Assembly: GCA_907165275.2 (NCBI GenBank)
Contig: OU015650.1
Coordinates: 6,602,001-6,666,000, forward strand
Source of the DNA: Zygaena filipendulae
Taxonomy: Eukaryota > Arthropoda > Insecta > Lepidoptera > Zygaenidae
DNA length: 64,000 nt
Direction of reading: 5' to 3'
Under the pieces are notes generated by a model that was not told the DNA's origin, made no database searches, and saw only the letters and a program-made list of their open reading frames with translations. Within the stretch, counting starts at the first letter, position 1. Each line of letters begins with the position of its first letter. Below, one piece after another: positions 46,416-56,163 of this stretch. A program made the translations under genes and the position numbers.

Positions 46416-46825
46416 AAATTTTAACAAAAAAATTAAAACCGACTTCCAAAAACACAAAACTAAAAAGCTAAAAATATAAAGCTAATAATGACAAAATACC
46501 GATTTACTTAATCCAAAAGACAAAAACACACGTAATATCATTATTGGTTTGTGCTACAACTGATCGGTTTGAATTCGATGACAAGCCCGCTGGTGTCTGC
46601 CCACTTGGGTTGTTCTGCTCACGAAGAGCTGGTGGCGGGAGTCGACTTAGCCCATCTACCCCCTCCATATTTGGCTTGTCACCGGCTTCATACCAATTAG
46701 TTATAGCACAAACCAATAATGATATTAAGTGTGTTTTTGTCTTTTGGATTAAATCTGTATTTTTTTATTATTAGCTTTTTAGTTTTGTGTTTTTGGAAGT
46801 CGGTTTTAATTATTTGTTAAAATTT
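46416..46825. mobile_element. MITE with very long terminal inverted repeats
   Basis: AAATTTTAAC at the left and GTTAAAATTT at the right begin arms of about 180 bp that match through TTAAAACCGACTTCCAAAAA, ACACAAAACTAAAAAGCT, AATCCAAAAGACAAAAACAC, ATCATTATTGGTTTGTGCT and GTGACAAGCC. Only about 80 bp in the centre is unpaired. The AACCGACTTCC terminal word also occurs at the right end of the neighbouring element. The two overlapping frames inside are products of the symmetry. Confidence 0.8.
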
Positions 46826-47392
46826 TATTTATTTCTCGCTTTTAAGTGACTTAGTTGGTAATTTCTCTAAATTACAATAGCCTAATGTCAACTGCTCATC
46901 ACCTTTTACAAAATATTGCTTTTCCCGATGCAGGGACGTTAATTGTTGAGGAGTTCTCCTAGTACATCACCATCAGTTCTACTTCACAATACACATTGTA
47001 AAGAGCATAAATTGTTTAGAAACCATATTAAAGATAACGAATCGGAACCCGTGAAATACCTATTATTGAGTAGTTCCGATGACCATCTGTGGTCTTCACC
47101 ATCAGTTCCACTTCTTCAAATTTTGCTTTCCGAAAGCAAATAAACGATTTACTATAAAAATTACAAAAATCGCTATAGGTGTACCTATAATTTTTGAAGA
47201 GTCCTATCGATTACTCCAAGATCCCATCATCAGATCTCGACTTGGTGACAATGGTACCTAATTGGAAGTATACTCTTTCAAACAAAAAAAGAATTTTTCA
47301 AATCGATCCAACCGTCTTCGAGTAAAAAACATACATACAATCGAACATAGAACCTCCTTCTTTTTGGAAGTCGGTTAAAGAAGGGTAGGTAC
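46826..47392 (-). mobile_element. Element ending in AACCGACTTCC, partial
   Basis: The right end, reverse complemented, reads TTAACCGACTTCCAAAAAGA and AGGAGGTTCTATGTTCGATT. I recognise this terminus, and the upstream CATCATCAGATCTCGACTTG block, as a common lepidopteran repeat. Left limit not defined. CACCATCAGTTC(T/C)ACTTC occurs twice (about 46967 and 47098). Its relation to the preceding MITE, which shares the terminal word, is unresolved. Confidence 0.5.
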
Positions 47393-47489
47393 TACACCAC
47401 TGACGCTTACATAAGCGATAAGTCAGAATGGATAATTGTTTTATTTATTAATATTTTAAAAATAATAAGGGTACATATATTTTATTATT

Positions 47490-47593
47490 ACTAGACATAA
47501 GAAATGACATGATGTAATCCATTCACCGAGTGGCTATTCAAAAGCGCCTAGAAAGGATTTACTTGAATAAAGATATATTGATTGATTGATTAA
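47490..47593 (+). repeat. LINE or SINE 3' tail with ATTG repeats
   Basis: CGCCTAGAAAGGATTTACTT followed by GAATAAAGATATATTGATTGATTGATT: a polyadenylation-like AATAAA, then a tetranucleotide tail. The 5' part is not recognisable. Confidence 0.5.
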
Positions 47594-47627
47594 GGAAAAC
47601 CTAAACTTTGGAAGTATTACTAATACT

Positions 47628-47712
47628 ACTTTAGTCAGTCTTTGAACATTATTACTATTGCAATAAGATTCAATGAGTGTCACAAGTGTTTACATATTTC
47701 TGTAGCTGACTG
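47628..47712 (-). mobile_element. Tc1/mariner-type mini-element, truncated copy
   Basis: CAGTCAGCTACAGAAATATG (minus strand) through CAATAGTAATAATGTTCAAAGAC matches the complete copy at 48975-49084 in opposite orientation. One end is intact with its TA (47713-47714); the other is lost. Confidence 0.6.
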
Positions 47713-47714
47713 TA

Positions 47715-48251
47715 GGTATCTATGGACTTTAGCAAATGACTGCAGTAATGTACAGCGTGTATTAAGTTGAACCAAATCAAGTTCACCCACTTGTAAAACA
47801 TCTGCCCACTTACTTTCTAGTCCCGTATAATCCAATGATAAAACAGCTCCGAGTGTGAGACAGTTATATTTTACAAGCAATTAAAAATGCAGTTTGCCTG
47901 TCGTTGCATAAAAACAAAGTATATGTCAAAAAAAAAGTCAATCGCTTAATACACATGAAATAATAAGGATGCTAGAAATGTCAAAGATACTCGTAGCAAC
48001 AAAAAAATACCAATTACACCGCGAACCGCGAAGGCACATCCTTTTACGTAAAGAAACATATATACCTACATAATATATTCTCCCCGTCCTGAGAAAAGTT
48101 TCCCTTCAGAAATAATTGCAACAATCCCAATGTATTATGTATTTTGTAATCAATTTGTTTCGTGATATCCTTGAGAACTTATTGTAAATGTAAATATCAC
48201 AGATAGAAGGGACAGATAGAAGGAACATCAACTCCGTTTTGTATCGCAATA
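47715..48251. other. AT-rich noncoding stretch
   Basis: Nothing recognised. Confidence 0.55.
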
Positions 48252-48573
48252 GGGATGTGGACTACTTTTGAAAATCAAAATTCTAATTAGTCCGTCAGTT
48301 AGAAAATAAAAAAACAATAGACACGTATTTTTTTCTTTTTTAAATAAATTAAAATATACAGAGATAAAGCGCATTAAAGTTTAGGATGAGGAGGTCGTGA
48401 CGTCACTAACCGCAAAACCGCCATACAAACTGTCAGAATAGTGACGTCACGCAAAATTTCAACTCAATATATCGCCGTTATTTATTGATTACGTAAAAAA
48501 AGAAAAAATACGTGTCCAATATTTTTTAATAATCTACAAGACGGACTAAAAATAAAAATTAGTCAACATGCCC
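48252..48573 (-). mobile_element. MITE family A, full-length copy
   Basis: Reverse orientation of 42551-42874. Ends GGATGTGGACTAC and GTCAACATGCCC. TGACGTCAC appears twice (near 48399 and 48442), and CAATATATCGCCGTTATTTA corresponds to the family's AATAACGGCGATACATTG block. Confidence 0.8.
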
Positions 48574-48721
48574 ATTGTAATGGCAATTAGGATCGGCTCA
48601 GCATTGTGGTCTAGGAAGTAACTTACGCAACGCTGGTTTCCAGCAAACCTTCAGCAATTCAGAACACATTCTATCTGTGAGTCAAATTCCATACTAATCT
48701 GTTTTAAAGGTTTATTCATGA

Positions 48722-48892
48722 CTAGCTGTTCCCGGCGGTTTCACCCGCCCTAAAAGTATGGGATAAAAAGTATCCTCTGTAATTCAAGATCACTAACATC
48801 CTATAAGTGAAAAAGTGAAAAAAAAATACAAAATTCGATTACCCCCTACAACCCCACAAACTCACAAACTTACCTCTTTATAATACTATAGT
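48722..48892 (-). mobile_element. Helitron-like element, degraded
   Basis: CTAG at 48722 after A, hairpin GGCGGTTTCACCCGCC intact, then GGGATAAAAAGTATCCTCTG; the 5' side ends in TATTATAAAGAGGTAAG on the minus strand with the TC terminus uncertain. Confidence 0.55.
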
Positions 48893-48974
48893 AAATAGAG
48901 TCACAATCGTCTAAATGAATGTCCGAATTTTATGTATACTTACACAACTAGGTAGTAAGATATTTATTATTTTA

Positions 48975-49084
48975 CAGTCAACAGCAGAGATATGTCAACA
49001 CTTTTGACAGTTCTTGAATCCTATTGCGATAGTAATAAAGTTCAATGACTGACCAAAATGTTTACATACAAGTGCTGCTGACTG
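48975..49084 (+). mobile_element. 110-bp Tc1/mariner-type mini-element
   Basis: Left CAGTCAACAGCAGAGATATG and right, reverse complemented, CAGTCAGCAGCACTTGTATG are imperfect inverted repeats. TA flanks both ends (48973-48974, 49085-49086). No coding capacity. A truncated relative lies at 47628-47712. Confidence 0.7.
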
Positions 49085-49086
49085 TA

Positions 49087-51065
49087 CACATTTACGTCAA
49101 GTACGTTAATACCTTAAAAAGGGTGGTTTCCATAGAAATTTCAATACAATTTTTTTTTTATACTATGACTACTTTTTATTATTTTTTTCCGATATAACCG
49201 ATACCAATATATTATTATGTACCTATGCGATATATCAATAAAAAATCAGCCCTAGTGAGGGATCATATCTATTGAAATTTGTGTAAAACTAACCCCTGAC
49301 GATTAAGTTAAATAATTATTAATGATAAACTTTATAGATACATGTAGGTGTGCATCAAGTTATCGTGGCAGGAAGCGAGTGAACGTTTGGGATAGCACTA
49401 AGCTGAACCTTAAACTGTTGTAATTGTTTTAGAGACAGGCCGCCATCAAAGTCGGTTTGGAGGCAGCCCTCATTTACCCGAGAGATTTACGAGTTCACAC
49501 ATCGGGTCCGATCTCACTTAGCAATGATTTATGCGCAACATCTCCCCTCCACCTAGTTAAGAACATTATCGGGTGGAATGCCTCATCCACTTTGTGAAAT
49601 ACTTATTGCTTAGACACGATAACTAATACTAATTGTTACTGATTCGCTGCGCGTTTCACAACTCATAATATTACGAGAATTAAAACGCTAAGCCGTCGCC
49701 TACGAAACCAGTTCTACGCAACCAGTTTCGTAGAACGTATACATTAGCATAATATAATATTACTTTTTTCTGTTTACTTAGTAATAGATAGGTATATAAA
49801 TGCAAAAGTTATATCAATGGTCTAGTGGCACCCTTAGCATAAGCTGTGCTTCGCTTAAGGCCATGTGACGCTGTGTTATAGCGTCCTAGAATTATTTTGT
49901 AATTGTTCCTGCTTTTTTTTTATTATTATAATTATTATAATCCTGGCTGATAGATTCATCAACGTATAGAACAAACCATTGCTTCATAAAATTACAGGTG
50001 TTAAGGCGCTTTCTGCAGTGCCCGGCTGGCTAATTTTGTAATTTTGTTTATTTTAACACACTTTATCACGGCAATATTATATGGAATTAAATAACCTTTG
50101 AAATTGCAGAGTTCACACGAACCACCATCTGCCTCGACCACTTTCAATTCATGCATCTCATCATGATGCAAAGAGATGAAAGAGCGGAGCTCTGTAACTG
50201 CACATAAGTGACAAGCGTCTGATTCTCACTAACGAGAACGAGACACTGACTTTGAAGAAATAGTATCGTTTGAATAACAGTATAATTAATTTATCTAGAT
50301 AGGTAGAAGTAAGTACAGGGCAATGAATTGAAGTTGCAACTCGCAAGTATAAATGAAACAAAACATCAAGGAAGCTTACTAACACTATGATTTGAAAGTT
50401 AGAAACTAGAACGATGATAAATGTGTGCCAATACAAATCCTTATGGCCGTCGATTATCATCAATTTGTATCGCAATGAAATCACCAATTTCACACTTAAT
50501 ACGGACTGACCCAATTTTTATGAGAGATTAACACAGCGATATAAATCATATTAATTTTTTGCCTCCGTACAACGCGCCATTGTTTTTATATGTATTTACA
50601 TGAATGTTTTATTTGGTACTGTTGTACCTACGTAACAAAAAGTATAATTTTCTATATAGCTACCCAGCGTTTTATGTCATCCTAAATGTTTTTACACCAT
50701 TAATAGGTATATATCAGATTTTATCACTATCGTTGAACTTATAAGTAAGTACCTAACATAATTATGAAGAAGACATACAGCACAGTACAATAATTGATAA
50801 TTTCCAAGACTAATTCAATGCTGTTTCAATTATTATCACAGTGCCTATTTAATTTTTGCTATAGTTTTCTGAACAGAAACTTCAGGCACTATTACACTAT
50901 ATACAAATTGTATACTAGTCAGTGCAAAAACGTTCGTGGTATTGTGTTAACAAGCACCCTGACACGCTAGTTAGGTTAGATTTGAACTGTGACCACAACA
51001 GTCAAATAGAGTCCCGACGCACCACAGCTCATTTTCTGAATCACACAAAATGCCGACCGTTTGTA
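49087..51065. other. Noncoding stretch
   Basis: No supported gene. The 117-codon minus-strand frame at 50161-50514 has no domain. 49380-49620 is less AT-rich (CCTCATTTACCCGAGAGATT, CATCTCCCCTCCACC) and might be a conserved noncoding element. CTACGAAAC/GTTTCGTAG form a 9-bp stem at 49700-49733. Confidence 0.5.
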
Positions 51066-51127
51066 AACGGCCCAATGGGCTTTGACAAAATTTTGTAGTC
51101 CGGTTTGTTATTTTAAAAAAACATTGG

Positions 51128-51165
51128 ATATCCCATGGAGGACGACGACGTCCTCCATGGGATAT
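51128..51165. repeat. Perfect 16-bp stem hairpin
   Basis: ATATCCCATGGAGGAC, loop GACGAC, GTCCTCCATGGGATAT, without mismatch. Confidence 0.8.
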
Positions 51166-51333
51166 ACCTACGTATTTGTTTTTTTTTTAGTATTAGTTAG
51201 TTGTTAGTTTTAGTTAGTAGTTTTAGTTGATAACCTTATATTGTGTATGTGTATTATGAATGTATGTTGTAACAACTTTTATTCTGTAGATTAGGTTTTT
51301 TGCATTTAATAAAAAACTTATTATTATTATTAT
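51128..51333 (+). mobile_element. Insert 1: hairpin-led segment with ATT tail
   Basis: Begins with a perfect 16-bp stem hairpin (51128-51165) and ends AATAAAAAACTTATTATTATTATTA, a LINE-like 3' tail with an (ATT)n repeat. It includes TTAGTTAGTTGTTAGTTTTAG. It lies exactly where MITE-A is interrupted. A 5'-truncated LINE is the simplest reading, but the hairpin at its start is unexplained. Confidence 0.5.
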
Positions 51334-51401
51334 TTACGTAATCAAAAAATTACGGCGATATCTACATTGAGTTAAAATTTCGCCTGACATCACTATCCGG
51401 T

Positions 51402-51543
51402 GCAATTTTAGATAAAAGGCATGTTCCTACAGATGAAAACCCTGATGATTATCTTTCTCTTGGATTTAATATTGTTTCAATGTTCAGTCTCAATACGTGG
51501 TAGTCAGACCCTTCTAATTTATTCGAAGTCATGTTACACTGGA
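51402..51543. other. Insert 2: unassigned segment inside MITE-A
   Basis: About 142 bp from TTTTAGATAAAAGGCATG to CACTGGACTGGG with no match to other repeats in the window and no open frame of note. It replaces the TGGACAGTTTGTATGGCGG part of MITE-A. Confidence 0.4.
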
Positions 51544-51595
51544 CTGGGTTAATGAGGTCACGAGCCCCCACCCTAAACTTTAATGCTCTATATTT

Positions 51596-51876
51596 ATTTA
51601 TTTTTTATAATCCACATCACAACACACAGATCTACTTGATCCCACAGTAAGCTATTATTAGCTTGTGTCATGGAAACCAAGCAAACATGGTATATACTAC
51701 ATAGAATTACTTATATATTATACCGTAGATATATAAACACACCCAGACTGGAAAATGGAACCCTGTGTTCATCACACAAAGTCCACCCCCACCGGGAATC
51801 GAACCCGGAACCCCTTGATTAGCGGGTAGGCAATATTATAGGCATAGTGACCTTTGTGCCAATCGGGTCGTCAAAG
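51596..51876 (-). mobile_element. tRNA-derived SINE, full length, inside MITE-A
   Basis: Minus strand: GACGACCCGATTGGCAC head, B box GGTTCGATTCC (51795-51805) within a paired CCGGGTTCGATTCCCGG arm, body with GGACTTTGTGTGATGAACAC and AGCTAATAATAGCTTACTGT, and an A/T-rich tail TTATAAAAAATAAATAAATA. A 12-base AT insertion interrupts the tRNA-like part near 51830. Its head matches 26185-26318. Confidence 0.7.
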
Positions 51877-52044
51877 CAAAAAATACGTAGGCTATGTATA
51901 TTCTCATTAATTTAAAAAAGCAAAAAATACGTGTCCATTATTTTTTTATTTCCTTACTTACGGACTAATTATAATTTGATTTTCAAAAGTCATCAACAAC
52001 CCTATCACATTTAGCTACATGGAAGTTAAATAAATTGTTTAAAA

Positions 52045-52215
52045 AAAGTACTTATATTATAAATGCGAAAGTAACTCTGTATGTCTGGTAGATACCTACT
52101 TTTTCCGCCTTACTTACAGAAAAGAGTTCAGAGTTACAGAAATATGGTATAATATAATGGCGGAATTCCCGCCGGAACTTAGAAAATAATGCAAACCGAG
52201 GGGAAAAGCTTTTAT
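52045..52215 (+). mobile_element. Degraded Helitron-like element
   Basis: ACTTATATTATAAATGCGAAAG at the 5' side, then GCGGAATTCCCGCCGGAACT and AAACCGAGGGGAAAAGCTT, a decayed 3' end. The 106-codon minus-strand frame crossing it is not a gene. Confidence 0.5.
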
Positions 52216-52422
52216 TATCTACTAGATAGAAGAAGTTTCTCTTGCTGCGACTTTTCACTGATACACGCAATGTAATGTTAGGTAAATTAATCTTCATTTT
52301 ATGGGTATATATATATATATACATTATTAGTAAGCGTTTCCAAAATAAAGAAAAATTCTTTTTAGCGGGCACGGGGACACCAAGTCTCCACAGATGTTTG
52401 GGTTTGGGCCTTCTCAGCTAAT

Positions 52423-52734
52423 TGGCAACTTGACAAAATTTTTTTTTAGTCCTTCGTGTAGATTAGTAAAAAATATTGGACACGTACTTTTTCTTTTTTT
52501 ACGTAATCAAAAAATAACGGCGATACATTGAGTTGAAATTTCGCGTGACGTGCAGTTTGTATGGGGCATATATTGAATATTGACGTCACGAGTCCCCCAC
52601 CCAAAACTTTAATGCGCTTTATCTATGTTTATTTTCATTAATTTGAAAAAGCAAAAAATACGTGTCTATTTTTTTTTTATTTTCTCACTGACGGCCTAAT
52701 TAGAATTTTGATTTTTATAACCTGGAGAATACCC
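52423..52734 (+). mobile_element. MITE family A, full-length copy of a second terminal type
   Basis: Ends TTGGCAACTTGAC and GAGAATACCCAT, as in the split copy at 13825-15430 (TGGCTACTTGAC, GAGAATACCCAA), unlike the GTTGAC ends of 42551-42874. The inner AATAACGGCGATACATTGAG block is intact; one TGACGTCAC half is deleted (GTGACGTGCAG). Confidence 0.75.
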
Positions 52735-53310
52735 ATTATTTTAGTGATCAGTGTAAAGCTGGCTGATAGGTAAGTATTTTCGAATAAAAGTTTTGTATAT
52801 TAAGCCGTCTCTAGTTCCGTTCAATAAGGAAATAGGTGTGCAAAACTTATTATTACCGCTTCACCTCACACGTCCGTGTCTATTAAGTGATGTACGTAAC
52901 CACTTAACACATATCGGCATTTATCTCGTCTGGCTAATTTTCCGGGTCGCGGTCCCGGGCGGTGGGCGGCGGCGGCGCGGCGGCGGTGGCGCGGTCGTTC
53001 GAGTGAATTCAATCAGAAGCAACAACCTAAGCAATCTTGCCGTCACTGAAAACGATTGCCGGGACGAGTGTGCACCGAGTTGTGTTGACCACCGCACGAG
53101 TCGCGATAAGTGCGACCGAGAGCCCTCACTTTACCGCACACCTTCGTGCCAACAAAATTATTTGCAAACCACAAAATATGAACCGTGTAATTTTTGCATT
53201 CGCAAAATTGATATTTTGATTTGTGCAGTGATAAATTCGAATGCCTACCTACTGGTTTCCGGAAAACTTTTCTTAGTTAATTTGCAAAACCTTCAGCGAT
53301 GATTTCACTC
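52735..53310 (+). promoter_or_regulatory. CpG-rich island, possible promoter or first exon
   Basis: 52930-53150 is strongly GC-rich (GGCGGCGGCGGCGCGGCGGC near 52965), then loses GC gradually, as at many insect promoters. A 169-codon plus-strand frame (52793-53302) spans it, but its middle is simple Gly/Arg repeats and no domain is recognisable. It is adjacent to MITE-A on the left and a Helitron-like fragment on the right. Confidence 0.3.
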
Positions 53311-53315
53311 ATACT

Positions 53316-53475
53316 TACTAAAATTATAAATGCGAAAGTGATTTTGTTTTATTGTTACGCTTTCACACCTTAACGGCTCAATCGATCATCAAGAAATTTT
53401 GCATATATTTTGCCAGGGATATAGAGAAGAACATTAGGTAGGTACTTTTTATCCCGGAATTATCGCGGCAACAAA
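53316..53475 (+). mobile_element. Helitron-like element, 3' truncated
   Basis: ACTTACTAAAATTATAAATG, TGCGAAAGTG, AACGGCTCAATCGATCATCA and TTTTTATCCCGGAATTATCG match the 5' two thirds of the family; the hairpin and CTAG are missing after 53475. Confidence 0.55.
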
Positions 53476-53565
53476 TACATATTCTTAACATCGGAAATGT
53501 TCTCAGAGGTTTTTATGTGTTGAATCATAACGTAAATTATGTCTCTTTTAATATACTAGCTGTCA

Positions 53566-53750
53566 CCTACGGTTTCACTCGCGGTAATTTCGGAGTTCCC
53601 GCGGGAATAGCAGGTTAAACTACACGTAAAAACCTTCCTCATAAATCACTATCTATATTGGTGAAAACCGCATGAAAATTTGTTTACTAGTTTTTGAGTT
53701 TATAGCGAACAAACAGACAGGCGCGGCGGAGGACTTTGTTTTATTATAAG
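53566..53750 (-). mobile_element. Helitron-like 3' end fused to a different body
   Basis: CTAG at 53566 after A, then hairpin ACGGTTTCACTCGCGG and CGGAGTTCCCGCGGGAAT. The rest (CTTCCTCATAAATCACTATC, GGTGAAAACCGCATGAAAAT, TTTGAGTTTATAGCGAACA, GACTTTGTTTTATTATAAG) belongs to another common lepidopteran repeat with the same general layout. Confidence 0.55.
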
Positions 53751-54809
53751 TCATTGGCTTAACATCATAGTAATAATGCGGTGAATACACAAGTAGCTGC
53801 CGTTTACTCGGATGCTGCGGGCAATGTGGACTCTTTAAGTGAAACGGACAGCAAACCACTTAACCTCCATATTTAAAGGGTAGGCGATTGAACTCGCTTT
53901 GTAGTAATCATGGGTTATACTATACATAAGTAAGGTCATTAATAAGTCGGTGACGTAATTTTATATTTTCTTTTTTATTTTTAGAAACGTAGGTACTTAC
54001 CGAAATTAATAACCGTTACTTTTTAAACAAAGATCATTCATTTCATTTCTCGTAGAAATACGAGCGGCAATCCACAACTGACTAAAATCTTATGATCAAT
54101 CATGCACTCAAGAGATATTTGACGAATTTCTTAAACTATCGATTGTCAATCACTAAAGTGTGGCGGTAAAAAGGCTTGGATAACCACTATATTAAGATGC
54201 ATACCTAAAAAAAAAAATATACGTACTCAGTAAGAAACGAAATGAATACCGTATATATCATTTTATCAATACCTACCGATGCCGAGGCCGATCTGAATCT
54301 GTGCTATATAAAGCGCCCCAAATCCTAAATAGGTACAATTTAATTTGTACAAAGTATAATGCAGATCATTAGGGATATGTGTACTTACATACTTGCTCGT
54401 ATACAGTCACATTAAGTAATCTTCTGATGATACGCTCTGAAAATTTGTTCACCAAACGAGTGAGTCGGGGAGTCGGTACCTAATCATCCAGTAAATTGTC
54501 ATCAGCGCACTCCCGAACCATCTGGCCGACTCACAACGAAATGCATTGATTTAATTCTACAACGACCGTTCGTCTGTACATCCAATGTAAATCGCATTCA
54601 TAATTGAAGAAATGCTTGTATTTTACTGAACAAATAACTCACTAATTTTTTTTATCAAGGATGACAATCCACATTGACATTCATAAAATAAGTTTAGGGA
54701 TGTAAAATAAACAACAATACACTAGTCGGGAACTGTAAATAATGAACATTAATGAAAACTATTACACATTTATTATGACGATATAAACCATAGTACCAAC
54801 CTAGACCTG
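53751..54809. other. Noncoding stretch
   Basis: No gene. 54430-54560 is less AT-rich (GAGTCGGGGAGTCGG, GAACCATCTGGCCGACTC) and may be regulatory, without firm evidence. Confidence 0.5.
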
Positions 54810-54960
54810 CGGTAGAATTCTTGTCTATATGTCTAGAAGCCTGGGTTTCGATTCTAGGCTATTTCTTACCCATGAATCTTTTCTGATCTATTTAAGAGTC
54901 GAAACTATTAATAGGCGAACTATTTCCCATAAATCCTCAGCAATTTGGTAGGATTGCGTC
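54810..54960 (+). mobile_element. Probable tRNA-derived SINE, degraded
   Basis: ACCTGCGGTAGAATTCTTGTC followed by GAAGCCTGGGTTTCGATTCTAGGC (54836-54859): a B-box-like core with one insertion inside a pairing CCTGG/CTAGG arm. The order resembles tRNA-like SINE heads. Ends undefined; it differs from the SINE at 51596-51876. Confidence 0.4.
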
Positions 54961-55911
54961 CTATATTAGTAAGGTCCAGCAATCCTATTAAAAAAGCTGA
55001 AACTTATGTTTAATTGTTTATTAATTTAATTTCTTACTACCTTTCCTACTACCATGTAGCGCAAGGTAGCGTGAAACTGTATGAGTTCAGTATTCAGCTG
55101 TACCCAAAAGGATTGTTAAGATATACGGATACGGATCTGGGTCCTGATTCACTATGACCACCAACTTTCCTTGTCCATAACAAGTCTGCCTGTAAAACAA
55201 TTCCAAACCCTCTATGCCTTCATATAAATGAAAAAAAAATCACAAATTTGTATTTTGTATGCCATAAATAAAGAATAGAGACTATATTATAGAGAAGAGA
55301 CACTTTGCGTCTGCCACCAATTTTATGCCTCCTGATATCCAAAGAAAGTTTCTTGGAATTTCCGAGGAAAATTTGACACGTAGGATCTACATGTGAAGTT
55401 ATTGACTGACAATTACTGTCAGCTCGCTGTCAATCATACTATATTAACTATACACACACGCACAACACGTGTGTCTACGTACAAGCCGGCCGTCTTTATT
55501 TCTGGGAAAGTACTTGAATCGGATCATTTGTATGGAGTGTCACTGCACGGGCTGGCCATAAGTAGGTATCACAATTTTTATGTATACGTTTTCTGAAGTG
55601 TATTTTAGTTTGGGCGAATAGGAAAAAAAATGTAGTGCTGCCGTATCGCTATGGCCATAGCGAATAAAGGCTCTGAATAATCAGCGCAAGGCGCTGAATA
55701 AAGCTCCAAGCAAATTTTAATAGCCGTCCTTCCCCCTTTTGTAATTACATAAAACGTAAACGCTCATTTAAACCCGCTCGCATGTTACGTGTTATTATTT
55801 ACTCACGTGCATTATTTAACAAATAAGATGAGTACTTAAGTGTTTGAATTTGCTCGACTTTATTTCGGCATTGAAATAATTCCCCGCCATTTATGTATGT
55901 ATATATATCTA
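54961..55911. other. Noncoding stretch
   Basis: No gene or clear element recognised. Confidence 0.55.
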
Positions 55912-56163
55912 TCTAATATATATATATAAATCACGTGTCACGTTGTTTGTCCGCGATGGACTCCGAAACTACTGAACGGATTTTGATAAATTTTTTTAAC
56001 CATTCATAAAATGGTCCAACTTAAAAGATAAGATAGTTTTTATCCCGGAATTCCCGCGGGAACTCCAGAACTCAGGGGTACAAAGAAGGACGTAGAGTAC
56101 TTTTCCCGGAATTCCCGCGGGAACTCCGAAATTACCGCGGATGAAATCGCGGGGGACAGCTAG
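55912..56163 (+). mobile_element. Helitron-like element with partial internal duplication
   Basis: Starts TCTAATATATATATATAAAT after A and ends ACAGCTAG before T. The block GGAATTCCCGCGGGAACTCC occurs twice (about 56047 and 56107). The hairpin CCGCGGATGAAATCGCGG is one change from perfect. Confidence 0.7.

Larger units (their letters stand above)
51066..52003 (+). mobile_element. MITE family A copy with three nested insertions
   Basis: MITE-A pieces are recognised in order: 51066-51127 (TTGACAAAATTTT, TAGTCCGG, ACATTGGA), 51334-51401 (TACGTAATCAAAAAATTACG, CATTGAGTTAAAATTTCGCC), 51544-51597 (GAGGTCACGAGCCCCCACCC, AAACTTTAATGC) and 51878-52003 (GCAAAAAATACGTGTCC, ACGGACTAATTATAATTTGA). The intervening segments are foreign: a hairpin-started LINE-like tail, an unassigned 142-bp piece and a SINE. 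Boundaries are approximate to a few bases. Confidence 0.7.

Noticed and set aside
46504..46774. Two overlapping frames of 70 and 76 codons on opposite strands with similar products
   Set aside because: They are created by the long inverted repeat of the MITE; each strand reads the same arms.
50161..50514. 117-codon minus-strand frame with hydrophobic stretches
   Set aside because: No recognisable family, no signal peptide or splice context, and codon use typical of AT-rich noncoding DNA.
52052..52372. 106-codon minus-strand frame
   Set aside because: It overlaps a degraded Helitron-like element and low-complexity TA repeats.
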